64,000 bases of DNA from Marinobacter sp. (GTDB lineage: Bacteria > Pseudomonadota > Gammaproteobacteria > Pseudomonadales > Oleiphilaceae). Location: NCBI GenBank assembly GCA_022565395.1, contig JAIUMV010000006.1, positions 112,212-176,211 of the forward strand, read 5' to 3'. A model generated the notes under the pieces. It was given only the letters and a program-made list of their open reading frames with translations, ran no database searches and was not told the DNA's origin. Both the position numbers and the translations under genes were made by a program. Each line of letters begins with the position of its first letter. The stretch's first letter is position 1. Shown here one piece after another: positions 29,010 through 37,497 of the stretch.

Positions 29010-30896
29010 ATGACAAGAAAAACTCATCAGTGGCAGCAGTGGGCAAAATTGCCCCTGGCAGTGGCTATCGCAGCTGGCCTATCAGCACCCGCAGCAGCAT
29101 TCCAGTTTTATATCGGCGATGTTGAAGCATCTTTTGATACCACCCTGTCTGCTGGCGTGCAGGTGCGTACCCAGAATCGTGACAAGCGTCTGATTGCGCA
29201 GGGTAACTTGGGGCCTCAATTTGTAGGCACAACGACGGGCGCATCTACCAACAACTATGATGATGGTAACCTCAATTTTGACAAAGGCGACATCACCTCC
29301 AGCGTTGTCAAGGGTGTAAGTGAGCTCTTTCTGAATTACCACCCCGACAGCGATGTACTGACGCGTGTGGGCGCGTTCGTGCGCGGTCGTTACTGGTATG
29401 ACTTTAAACTTAAAGACGGTTCTTTCGCGACTGATGATGTTGGCCAGCGTCGTGAGCTGAACAGTGAGGCCAGGTCAAATGCCTCTGGCGCAGAAATACT
29501 CGATGCTTACATTTTTACCGATTGGTATGTCGGCGATACGCCATTGAGTGTTCGTTACGGCAAGCAGGTGCTGAGCTGGGGTGAGAGTACGTTCATCCAG
29601 GGTGGCATCAATGTTATCAACCCAATCGACGTGCCAGCATTCCGTGCTCCTGGCGCAGAATTGAAGGAAGCATTGTTGCCGGTTGAAATGCTTTACGTAT
29701 CGGCTGGTGTTACTGACTTCGTAACGTTGGAAGCATTCGTTCAGACGGATTGGCAGCCTGTGCGTCCTGATGATTGCGGAACATTCTTCTCAACCAACGA
29801 TTTTGCGGCTGACGGCTGTGGTCCGGTTCTGTTGGCAGGGCAGTTACCTGACTCGCAAGCTCTTGCTCAAGGTTTCGTGTCACCACGTACCGGCGATCGT
29901 GAGCCCACAGAGAAGGATCAATTTGGGGTTGCAGTGCGCTGGTATGTGCCACAGCTCAATGACTCTGAGATCGGCCTCTACTACATCAAGTACAACAGCC
30001 GTCTACCATACATCAGTGGCATAGTAAGTGGTGGGGCTGCTGCATCAGGCCAAGCTTTTGACCCGAACAATCCGTGTGATCCAACTGGGCAGTTTGCCTG
30101 TTACTTTGTTGACTACCCAGAGCGTATTAACCTCTACGGTATCAGTATCAATACAACCACCCCGGGTGGCTGGTCGCTAGGGGCTGAATATAGCTTCCGC
30201 GACAACATGCCGATTCAGTGGAACGCATTTGAGCTTTTGTTCGCAGGTAACCAGGTAAACAATGTGGTTACAGGTGAACCTGCTAGTCTTTTGCAGGTCC
30301 AACGGATGAGGGAGCTTGGTATCACCGATGCGAATGATCTGCGTGGTGTAAGCTTTGAAGGCTATGATCGCTTTAAGGTTTCTCAAGCTCAATTTACTTT
30401 GATCAAGTTCTTTGACCAGGTAATGGGCGCGAGCCGCTTGTCTCTGATTCACGAGATGGGTGCGACTTACATACATGACTTGCCTGGCTTGGATGAAGCT
30501 CGCTACGGTCGTTCCGGTACGTTTGGTATTGGCACGCTGCCTGGCGGTGCATGTGAGGCAGGCATGAATTTGAATGCTTCTTACTGCACGAATGATGGTT
30601 TTGTGACTTCTTTCTCTTGGGGCTACCGTACCCGCTTTGTTTGGGACTACCCCAACGTGTTCGCGGGCGTGAATCTGCAGCCCCAGATTGCGTGGTCGCA
30701 TGATGTTAATGGCTATGGCCCTCAGCCCGGTGGCGCTTTCAATGAAGGGAACCGCTCAATTGGGTTATCGCTGGCAGGCACCTATCAGAACAAGTACCAG
30801 GCCGAAATCGGCTATGTGAACTTCTTTGGTGGCAAGCCCTACAACGAACTGACTGACAGGGACTTTGCGAGCGCCAGCATTTCCGTTGCGTTCTAA
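29010..30896 (+). CDS. DUF1302 family outer-membrane protein
   Basis: 628 residues from ATG 29010 (GGAG ahead), with a signal peptide ending near PAAAFQF (about residue 31) and a predicted beta-barrel ending DRDFASASISVAF, whose terminal Phe is typical of outer-membrane proteins. DUF1302 proteins are nearly always encoded next to a DUF1329 gene, as here, and are associated in Pseudomonas-type bacteria with transport or use of hydrophobic compounds; the substrate is unknown. Codon use is slightly more AT-rich than flanking core genes. The 18 extra in-frame codons upstream are not signal-like. Confidence 0.88.
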   Translation: MTRKTHQWQQWAKLPLAVAIAAGLSAPAAAFQFYIGDVEASFDTTLSAGVQVRTQNRDKRLIAQGNLGPQFVGTTTGASTNNYDDGNLNFDKGDITSSVVKGVSELFLNYHPDSDVLTRVGAFVRGRYWYDFKLKDGSFATDDVGQRRELNSEARSNASGAEILDAYIFTDWYVGDTPLSVRYGKQVLSWGESTFIQGGINVINPIDVPAFRAPGAELKEALLPVEMLYVSAGVTDFVTLEAFVQTDWQPVRPDDCGTFFSTNDFAADGCGPVLLAGQLPDSQALAQGFVSPRTGDREPTEKDQFGVAVRWYVPQLNDSEIGLYYIKYNSRLPYISGIVSGGAAASGQAFDPNNPCDPTGQFACYFVDYPERINLYGISINTTTPGGWSLGAEYSFRDNMPIQWNAFELLFAGNQVNNVVTGEPASLLQVQRMRELGITDANDLRGVSFEGYDRFKVSQAQFTLIKFFDQVMGASRLSLIHEMGATYIHDLPGLDEARYGRSGTFGIGTLPGGACEAGMNLNASYCTNDGFVTSFSWGYRTRFVWDYPNVFAGVNLQPQIAWSHDVNGYGPQPGGAFNEGNRSIGLSLAGTYQNKYQAEIGYVNFFGGKPYNELTDRDFASASISVAF

Positions 30897-30929
30897 GACC
30901 CCCTGAATCCGCTTGACGAGGTATTGTAA

Positions 30930-32291
30930 ATGAAACTGAACAGGAAACTGATTGCCTCCGGCGTCCTGATGGCATCACTGTTTACCGGGCATGCAGCCGC
31001 GGCAGTATCCGCCGCAGATGCCGCCAAGCTTGGCAATGAGCTGACGCCTATCGGTGCTGAGCGCGCCGGTAATGGTAACGAAATCCCGGAATGGACTGGC
31101 GGTTTGACCACCCCGCCAGCCAACTATCGCGGTGACGGTATCTATGTAGACCCGTTCCCCAATGACCAGCGTCTGTTTACCATCAACCAGAGCAACGTCG
31201 ATGAGCATGCTCATCGGCTGTCTCCGGGCCAGGTAGCCATGATTCGTCGTTACTCGGATTATGTGATACCGGTATATCAGACGCGCCGCACGGCTGCATG
31301 GCCGGACTTCGAGTACGAAGCCGCGAAAAAGAACGCAACCACAGTACGGCTGCTGCCAAGCGGTAACGGTCTGGAAAACTACCAGACCGGCGTCCCGTTC
31401 CCGATGCCACAGAGCGGACTGGAAGCGATCTGGAACCACATTACCCGTTATCGCGGCGGTTCCGTAATGCGGAATGTGGGTCAGGCGACACCGCAGGCCA
31501 ATGGTAACTACAGCATCGTTCGCTTCCAGGACGAGCTGACCTGGCGCGCGTACCTGACTGACTTCGCGCCAGACAATGACCCTAACGTGCTGTTCTACTT
31601 TAAGCAGGTTATTACCGCACCAGCCCGTCTGGCCGGTAACGTACTGCTGGTTCACGAGACTATCGACCAGGTTGCTGAGCCCCGTCGTGCGTGGGTATAC
31701 AACTCAGGTCAGCGTCGCGTGCGTCGCGCCCCTCAGGTGGCTTACGACGGTCCGGGTACCGCAGCGGATGGCATGCGTACCTCTGACAACTTCGACATGT
31801 TCAACGGCGCGCCCGATCGCTACGACTGGGAACTGCTTGGCAAGAAGGAAATGTACATCCCGTACAACTCCTACAAGCTGCTTGATCGTAGCCTGAAGTA
31901 TGATGACATCATCAAGCCCGGTCATATCAATCAGGAATTGACCCGTTACGAGCTGCACCGTGTATGGCACGTGCGCGCTACGCTGAAAGACGGCGAGCGT
32001 CACATCTATGCGCAGCGTGACTTCTTCATTGATGAAGACTCCTGGCAGGCAGCGGTGATTGACCACTATGATGGCCGTGGTCAGTTGTGGCGTGTAGCCG
32101 AAGCGCACAAGATGCAGTTCTACGATCAGAACGTACCCTGGTACGCTGTTGAGACCCTGTACGACCTGCTGTCTGGTCGCTACCTGGTGCTCGGCCTGAC
32201 CAATGAAGAGCGTAACCCCTACACCTTCAATGTTCAGCGTTCCTCCTCTGATTACACCCCTGCAGCACTGCGTCGTGACGCTGCTCGCTAA
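30930..32291 (+). CDS. DUF1329 family outer-membrane lipid-binding-like protein
   Basis: 453 residues with a signal peptide (cleavage near GHAAAAVSA, about residue 26) and the DUF1329 domain, which has a LolA/LolB-like fold and is exported to the periplasm or outer membrane. It begins 33 bases after the DUF1302 gene and ends at a strong terminator, so the two form an operon. Typical family stretches are ELTPIGAERAGNGNEIPEWTGG and HRVWHVRATLKDGERHIYAQR. The function is not established; a joint role in moving lipids or hydrophobic substrates is inferred. Confidence 0.88.
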   Translation: MKLNRKLIASGVLMASLFTGHAAAAVSAADAAKLGNELTPIGAERAGNGNEIPEWTGGLTTPPANYRGDGIYVDPFPNDQRLFTINQSNVDEHAHRLSPGQVAMIRRYSDYVIPVYQTRRTAAWPDFEYEAAKKNATTVRLLPSGNGLENYQTGVPFPMPQSGLEAIWNHITRYRGGSVMRNVGQATPQANGNYSIVRFQDELTWRAYLTDFAPDNDPNVLFYFKQVITAPARLAGNVLLVHETIDQVAEPRRAWVYNSGQRRVRRAPQVAYDGPGTAADGMRTSDNFDMFNGAPDRYDWELLGKKEMYIPYNSYKLLDRSLKYDDIIKPGHINQELTRYELHRVWHVRATLKDGERHIYAQRDFFIDEDSWQAAVIDHYDGRGQLWRVAEAHKMQFYDQNVPWYAVETLYDLLSGRYLVLGLTNEERNPYTFNVQRSSSDYTPAALRRDAAR

Positions 32292-32309
32292 GGGTTAAGG
32301 CAAACAAAA

Positions 32310-32342
32310 AACGCTAACCTACGGGTTAGCGTTTTTTTTTTG
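32310..32342 (+). terminator. Strong intrinsic terminator after the DUF1329 gene
   Basis: ACGCTAACC (32311-32319), TACG tetraloop, GGTTAGCGT (32324-32332) and a run of T; also A-rich on the 5' side, so it could work in both directions. It closes the DUF1302-DUF1329 operon. Confidence 0.95.
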
Positions 32343-32400
32343 GGACTTAGTAAGCAATGCACCGCGCCGGTTGTGCCAATTATTACGATGTTCCGTCATT

Positions 32401-32450
32401 ATGGGCCATTCTTTGCCCGCAGCAGCCCTTTGTATTACCCTATGGCCCAT
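32401..32450. promoter_or_regulatory. Inverted repeat upstream of the LuxR-type regulator
   Basis: ATGGGCCAT at 32401-32409 and its exact reverse complement ATGGCCCAT at 32442-32450 lie 32 bases apart in the 277-base gap before the regulator gene. A paired operator for an autoregulator is possible. Nothing else recognisable is in this gap. Confidence 0.35.
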
Positions 32451-32619
32451 TGGGACTCAACGGCGGGTCTTTCCATTCCGGGCTTTTGCGTCTGATTGGA
32501 CGGCTTTCCACTTAAGCTGGCTGCTGTAGAACCCACGCAAGGTGATCAAAGCCTCAAACTCTGCACGGTGTGTTGATTCAGAGGCGCAGAATCCCAGAAA
32601 AATTATAACGACGTAGTTG

Positions 32620-35340
32620 ATGTTTCTTGGGGGGGCGGTATTGAGCAGATTCGAAGAAAGTCTGGCTGCGAATGACGAATTACTGTTGCAGGAGTCTACT
32701 GCACCTTCGGGGGAGCTTTTTTGGGAGTTGCTCCGGCGTCGCGTACGGACGCCCCAAGAAGTCGCGGACTGTATCGACCGCCCCCGGTTGGCGCAGCTTA
32801 TCAGTCAACACCTCAAGCCTGGCCATGTGCTGTTTGTTGAGGCCCCGGCAGGCTACGGCAAAACCCAGGCCATGCTGGCCAGCTTACGTGGGCGCCAGGC
32901 TGACGCTGTACGTTGGCTGACCCTGAGTGAGCGAGACAATCACAGTGCACGCTTTTGCGGCCTGCTCACAATGGCCCTGTCGCCCACGGGGGACGAGCCT
33001 GCCAGCATTCCCTTAGTCTCGCCGGGTGATCTGCTCAGCCTGTTACTGGGCCGCTTTGATCGTCAATGGCGGGGGGGGAGCGATAGCCCCTGTGTCTTGG
33101 TGCTGGATGGTATTCAGCATGTGACTGAGCCGGCTGTGGTGTCGTTGCTTGAGCAGCTGGCCAATGAGCTACCTTCCACGTTGACCCTCGCCCTGATTTC
33201 CCGTCAACCATTGCCATTCGCCGCCCACGGGATTTTACTGACCAGCCGGTTCAATGAATTAAACGCATCAGAGCTTGCGTTCAATCGCGAGGAAAGCAGC
33301 GCCCTGTTCCGTGATGAACTACAGGACAAACGCCTGACAGCCGGCGTTGTTGAGCATTTACACAGCCTCGCGGAAGGGTGGCCGGCACCTCTGGCCCTCT
33401 ATCTGCGCAGTATGCGTGAGCGTCAGTCCATGACAGCGCTTTCGGACACTGCCAGTGTTGCCCGCTTTATACAGGAAGGCTTGCTGACGGGCTTGTCCGA
33501 GCACCAGCGTGACGCACTGAATCTGATGGCAGAGCTTGAGATTTGCTGTGATGAGTTGTTTAGCGTGGTGTGCGATGACCCTGCCATCAGCAGCTTCGGC
33601 CCAGGTAAAGCCCGCAATCTCGGCCTGCCCCTGTTTCCTGTGTCTGGCAAGGGGCGCTGGTATCGTTTTAATGGGCTTGTGCGTGAATATCTGACAGCAA
33701 CGTCATTGCCCGGGGCGGAGCAACGTGCCCTGCGTGCAAGCGAATGGTTTGAGTCCAACGGTGATCATTCCGAAGCGCTGACTTACGCCTTGCGCAGCGG
33801 TGATAGCCAGCGTGCAGTGGTTATCGCATCCGAGGGGTCCGAGTCACTGTTGGTGAGTCAGGACACCGCCTCCCTGCTGGCCTGGCGTCAGACCCTGCCT
33901 CAGACCCTGGTACAGCAAAGTCCTTTGCTGCGTTTGGTCTATGGCTGGGTGCATGCGGTGGGAGGACAGTTTACAGAAGCCGGTAAATTGCTGGCTTCAC
34001 TTACTGATCACGAACGGCAGGTATTGTGTGGCCGCGATGCTGCCCTGCAAGCCTTTATCCATCGCGGCGCGGGTGACCTTCAGCAAGCCATGGCGTCCGC
34101 CGATCGTGCGTTGCAGGATGCAAGCCTGACGCCTCATGCCCGCTTTCTTACCCTGTTGGTTCGCTCCTCCGCATTGTGTGCGCTTGGCCATTTTGCCGAG
34201 GCCAGGGATGCTAACCGGGAAGCGTTTCGCCTGGCCCGGGTAATTGGCGATGGCGGGTTTGAGATGCTGGCGGCTTATGACCATGCCCGCATTGAGTTGG
34301 GTAAGGGTAATCTTGGCCGCGCGGAAACGATTTTGCGTAATAGCCTCTATGCTGCGGCCAGTGAGCCCCGCAGGCCACCACGTATCGCTGAAAGCCGCTT
34401 GCGGCTGAGTCTCGCCATGGTGCTGTGGCATCAGGGGCGGACGCAGGAAGCCCAAACCTATCTCCTGCAATCGGCGACCGCTGCAGAGCAATCACGGGAT
34501 CTGGCCTACCTGCTGAACCTGGCGCTGCAAACCCTGATCGCGAGGGCCGAAGGCCGTCTGGATGATGCCTTTGTTTGTATCGGCCGCGCTGAGCGCACCA
34601 TGCAACGCTGGCAGGTGGATGAGAGTATCTATGGGCCGGTTCTGAATGCCCTGAAGGCGTCTTGCTGGTTGCAAGTGGGGCAGCTCGACAATGCCAGAAC
34701 TGCCATGGCATCACTGACCGATGTGCGCGCGCAGCGACGCATTCCAGAGCTGTTTCCCATGCTGCCGGGCCTGCTGGATACGCTTCAGATACGGCTGGAC
34801 ATTCGCCAGGGCGCAGCAGCCGAGGCGCAAACCGGATTGCAGACGCTGCAGCAACAAACGGAGGTGCCTGGCGCCCCCGTCAATGGCCTGGCCATCTATG
34901 CCAGCCTCCTGGCGGGATTGGTGGCTCATGCCTGTGGTGAAGACGGGGCTGCTTTGTTGGCGCGGGGGATAACCTTGGCCAGTCAGGAGAGGTATCTCAG
35001 TCCATTTCTGGAGTTACGGGATGAGCTGACGCCGTTGATGCCTGAGGTGATTGCTGGGCAGCCGGATAACGAATTTACACGGCGCCTTAAAGAGCTTTTC
35101 GGTGGTTGCTTGTCAACGCCGACAAGAGTCGTGGAGTTGCCAGACCCTATCAGTGATCGTGAGCAAGGGGTACTGGAGCTGATTGCCCAGGGGCTTTCCA
35201 ATCAGGATATTGCCGACAGGCTGCATATTTCCCTGCATACGGTGAAAACCCACGCCCGCCGGATCAACGCCAAACTGGATGTGAAGTCTCGTACCCAAGC
35301 GATTGTTCGGGCTAAAGAGCTGGGGCTGCTGGATTATTGA
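32620..35340 (+). CDS. MalT-like ATP-dependent LuxR family regulator
   Basis: Large (about 906 residues) signal-transduction ATPase transcription factor. Near the N-terminus it has a P-loop NTPase with Walker A EAPAGYGKT and Walker B CVLVLDGIQHV; the middle is a long helical TPR-like region (about 400-800); the C-terminus is a LuxR/NarL HTH (SDREQGVLELIAQGLSNQDI, then LHISLHTVKTHARRINAKL). Start uncertain: ATG 32620 or TTG 32641, both near a run of G. In similar loci such regulators sit beside DUF1302/DUF1329 genes and are thought to control them; the inducer is unknown. Confidence 0.9.
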   Translation: MFLGGAVLSRFEESLAANDELLLQESTAPSGELFWELLRRRVRTPQEVADCIDRPRLAQLISQHLKPGHVLFVEAPAGYGKTQAMLASLRGRQADAVRWLTLSERDNHSARFCGLLTMALSPTGDEPASIPLVSPGDLLSLLLGRFDRQWRGGSDSPCVLVLDGIQHVTEPAVVSLLEQLANELPSTLTLALISRQPLPFAAHGILLTSRFNELNASELAFNREESSALFRDELQDKRLTAGVVEHLHSLAEGWPAPLALYLRSMRERQSMTALSDTASVARFIQEGLLTGLSEHQRDALNLMAELEICCDELFSVVCDDPAISSFGPGKARNLGLPLFPVSGKGRWYRFNGLVREYLTATSLPGAEQRALRASEWFESNGDHSEALTYALRSGDSQRAVVIASEGSESLLVSQDTASLLAWRQTLPQTLVQQSPLLRLVYGWVHAVGGQFTEAGKLLASLTDHERQVLCGRDAALQAFIHRGAGDLQQAMASADRALQDASLTPHARFLTLLVRSSALCALGHFAEARDANREAFRLARVIGDGGFEMLAAYDHARIELGKGNLGRAETILRNSLYAAASEPRRPPRIAESRLRLSLAMVLWHQGRTQEAQTYLLQSATAAEQSRDLAYLLNLALQTLIARAEGRLDDAFVCIGRAERTMQRWQVDESIYGPVLNALKASCWLQVGQLDNARTAMASLTDVRAQRRIPELFPMLPGLLDTLQIRLDIRQGAAAEAQTGLQTLQQQTEVPGAPVNGLAIYASLLAGLVAHACGEDGAALLARGITLASQERYLSPFLELRDELTPLMPEVIAGQPDNEFTRRLKELFGGCLSTPTRVVELPDPISDREQGVLELIAQGLSNQDIADRLHISLHTVKTHARRINAKLDVKSRTQAIVRAKELGLLDY

Positions 35341-35396
35341 GTTGTCCTGTCAGCGGACCATGATTCCACCACCTGCGCCGTACGTCCTGATATAGC

Positions 35397-35482
35397 GTTC
35401 GTCCTGAGCCTGTTGAAGGACGCGGGCAGCGTGGGCTTAGCTTTCGGCGGGCTGAGGCTGAACGGGGTTCTGATGTTCAGCC
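35397..35482. repeat. Solitary GTCCTGAGCCTGTTGAAGGAC repeat and adjacent stem
   Basis: 35397-35422 reads GTTCGTCCTGAGCC followed by TGTTGAAGGACG, an imperfect palindrome of a kind I recognise as a recurrent intergenic repeat in many proteobacterial genomes (usual form contains GAGCTTGTCGAAGGAC). A second stem, GGCTGAAC (35456-35463) with GTTCAGCC (35475-35482), follows. Both lie between two convergent genes and may aid transcription termination. Confidence 0.6.
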
Positions 35483-35504
35483 CTGCGCCGTAGGTCTCTA
35501 ACTG

Positions 35505-36425
35505 TCAGGCAGCGGCCTTGCTGGCCACACCCTTTTCCTTGAGGATGCTCTCGATTAGCGCATCCTTCTGTTCCCACATCCCCGCTAACCATTGATGAAA
35601 TGCTTTACGGATCTCGGGATCGTTCGAGTAATCCATACCGAGAAACTGCTGCGGGATCTCGATTTTGTTGACGTGTACCACGATTTCCGTGATGCGCCCA
35701 CAGAGAAAGTCCCAGAAGCTTGAGCGACCTTGGGGATAAACGATGGTGACGTCCAGCATCGTGTGCAGCATGTCACCCATGGCGCCCAATACAAAGGCGG
35801 TACCACCCGCTTTCGGCTTCAACAGATGCTGGTAGGGTGATTGCTGGCGTGCATGTTTTTCCGGCGTGAAACGGGTGCCTTCCATAAAGTTGAATACGGT
35901 TACCGGCGTATAGCGGAATTTTTCACAGGCGCTACGGGTGGTTTCCAGATCCTTGCCTTTGAGGGCAGGGTTACGGGCAATCTGTTCTTTGGTGTAGCGG
36001 CGCATAAAGGGGAAGTCCAGCGCCCACCAGGCAACGCCCATCAGCGGTACCCACATCAGCTCTTTTTTCAGGAAGAATTTCAACAACGGAATCCGGCTGT
36101 TGAAAACGTACTGCATGATGGGAATATCGGCCCAACCTTGGTGGTTACAGCTGACAAAATACCAATCCTGCCGGCTAAGCTTTTCTGCGCCGCGAATATC
36201 CCAGTGAATCTTGTGGAAAAGGTCCATCAGGGTGTTGTTGTAACCGATCCAGTACACCGCGATGCCATTAATGACAATGCTGAGGACTTTACGGAAAGGT
36301 TTGATAGGGACAATCAGCTTCACTATTGCCAGCAACAACAGCAATGGCAGGAATACCAGGGTATTCAGCAATATCAACAGAACAGCCACGGCGCCCTTGA
36401 GCGGGCCGGGAAGTACTTTCAGCAT
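35505..36425 (-). CDS. Membrane lysophospholipid acyltransferase (YihG/PlsC-like)
   Basis: 306-residue acyltransferase of the PlsC superfamily, anchored by N-terminal membrane segments (about residues 10-40 and 48-62). The catalytic H-x4-D motif is NHQGWAD, followed by the substrate region FNFMEGTRFTPEKH. Likely adds an acyl chain to a lysophospholipid and belongs to the YihG-type group. It is preceded 27 bases upstream by the Bax-type gene on the same strand. Confidence 0.9.
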   Translation of the reverse strand: MLKVLPGPLKGAVAVLLILLNTLVFLPLLLLLAIVKLIVPIKPFRKVLSIVINGIAVYWIGYNNTLMDLFHKIHWDIRGAEKLSRQDWYFVSCNHQGWADIPIMQYVFNSRIPLLKFFLKKELMWVPLMGVAWWALDFPFMRRYTKEQIARNPALKGKDLETTRSACEKFRYTPVTVFNFMEGTRFTPEKHARQQSPYQHLLKPKAGGTAFVLGAMGDMLHTMLDVTIVYPQGRSSFWDFLCGRITEIVVHVNKIEIPQQFLGMDYSNDPEIRKAFHQWLAGMWEQKDALIESILKEKGVASKAAA

Positions 36426-36452
36426 AGCGAGTCAGTCTCCAGGTGTTGTCGC

Positions 36453-37343
36453 TTATTCAGTAGGGAGCAGGGCCTCGGCAGGCCCTGTGACCAAGGCAAT
36501 GAGGTCAGCGGGGGATGCCTCTGCCAGCAATGATTGGAAATGGGCGTCAAACAGCATGAGGTTGTTGAATCGAATCATGCTGCGAATTTCCTGCACGTAC
36601 TCCGTGCCGCGCTCGGAGTAGCCAATCAGTCCTTGTGCCATGGCAATGCCGTCTGGGAAGCCGCCGTTCTGTCGGGCCTGTTCCCGGGTGTTACGCAGGG
36701 CCCGGTAGGTAAGGTGGCGGTTCAGGTTGGTAATGTAGGCGTTTACGGAAAGATAGGGCGAATCGAAACGGGCCACTTCGTGGGACGCGCCGGCAACACG
36801 ACTCTGGGGTACCAGGCCACAGCCGGCGACAAAGCACCACTGGCCGAACAGGTTGTTGCCCTGGGTGGCAAAGCGTGAGGTGCCCCAGGCCGACTCATTG
36901 GCAGCCTGAGCGATAACCAGAGACGGTGGGATCATATCCAGGCGGCGGCGCAGCATATCAAACATTTCCTGGCTGCCAGGCTCTGCTGCAACGCGCAGGC
37001 GATCCGCCTGACGGGCAAGCCAGGCGTGATCGCTAGCGGTAAGCTCGCCAGACCTTTCTTCCAGGGTCAGTAAGTGCTCACGTAGCATCAGCACACGGGT
37101 ATTGGCCAGGACAATGCGGGGATACAGAAAGTCGTAAAAGGCCTGTTTTCTTTCGTTGGTATCCTGGTAAGCCGTAAAGTCTGGTAGTTCAACCCTTGCC
37201 CAGGCAGGTAACGGTGGCAGGGCGTCGAGGGTGACTTCTTCGTCGGTCTCCACATCAAGCGGGGCGGGGCGGTAACTCACACCCCAGATCAGAGCCAGAA
37301 TCAAAGGGGAAAAAAGCAGAAGTAAGCGTACAGCAGGTGACAT
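36453..37343 (-). CDS. Bax-type glucosaminidase domain protein
   Basis: 296 residues from ATG 37343, which has GGGAG ahead; another ATG 6 codons earlier is possible. An N-terminal signal anchor (about 5-22) is followed by a mannosyl-glycoprotein endo-beta-N-acetylglucosaminidase/Bax domain with the catalytic glutamate region AQAANESAWGTSRFATQGNNLFGQWCF. It probably cleaves peptidoglycan glycan strands in the periplasm. Same strand as the acyltransferase and likely co-transcribed. Confidence 0.88.
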   Translation of the reverse strand: MSPAVRLLLLFSPLILALIWGVSYRPAPLDVETDEEVTLDALPPLPAWARVELPDFTAYQDTNERKQAFYDFLYPRIVLANTRVLMLREHLLTLEERSGELTASDHAWLARQADRLRVAAEPGSQEMFDMLRRRLDMIPPSLVIAQAANESAWGTSRFATQGNNLFGQWCFVAGCGLVPQSRVAGASHEVARFDSPYLSVNAYITNLNRHLTYRALRNTREQARQNGGFPDGIAMAQGLIGYSERGTEYVQEIRSMIRFNNLMLFDAHFQSLLAEASPADLIALVTGPAEALLPTE

Positions 37344-37497
37344 TGATAACTCCCGAAACACGTGTACGCCGATTGTAGCAGCTTACTCCGGGGCTGCTAT
37401 AGCATATCGATGCTAGCCGCTGGGGTTCCCCCCGCCGGTTGTCCATTTTGGCGCTGTGTCTGCAGTCAGAGCAGGGCCTTGTGTGCGCCAGTGAGCG

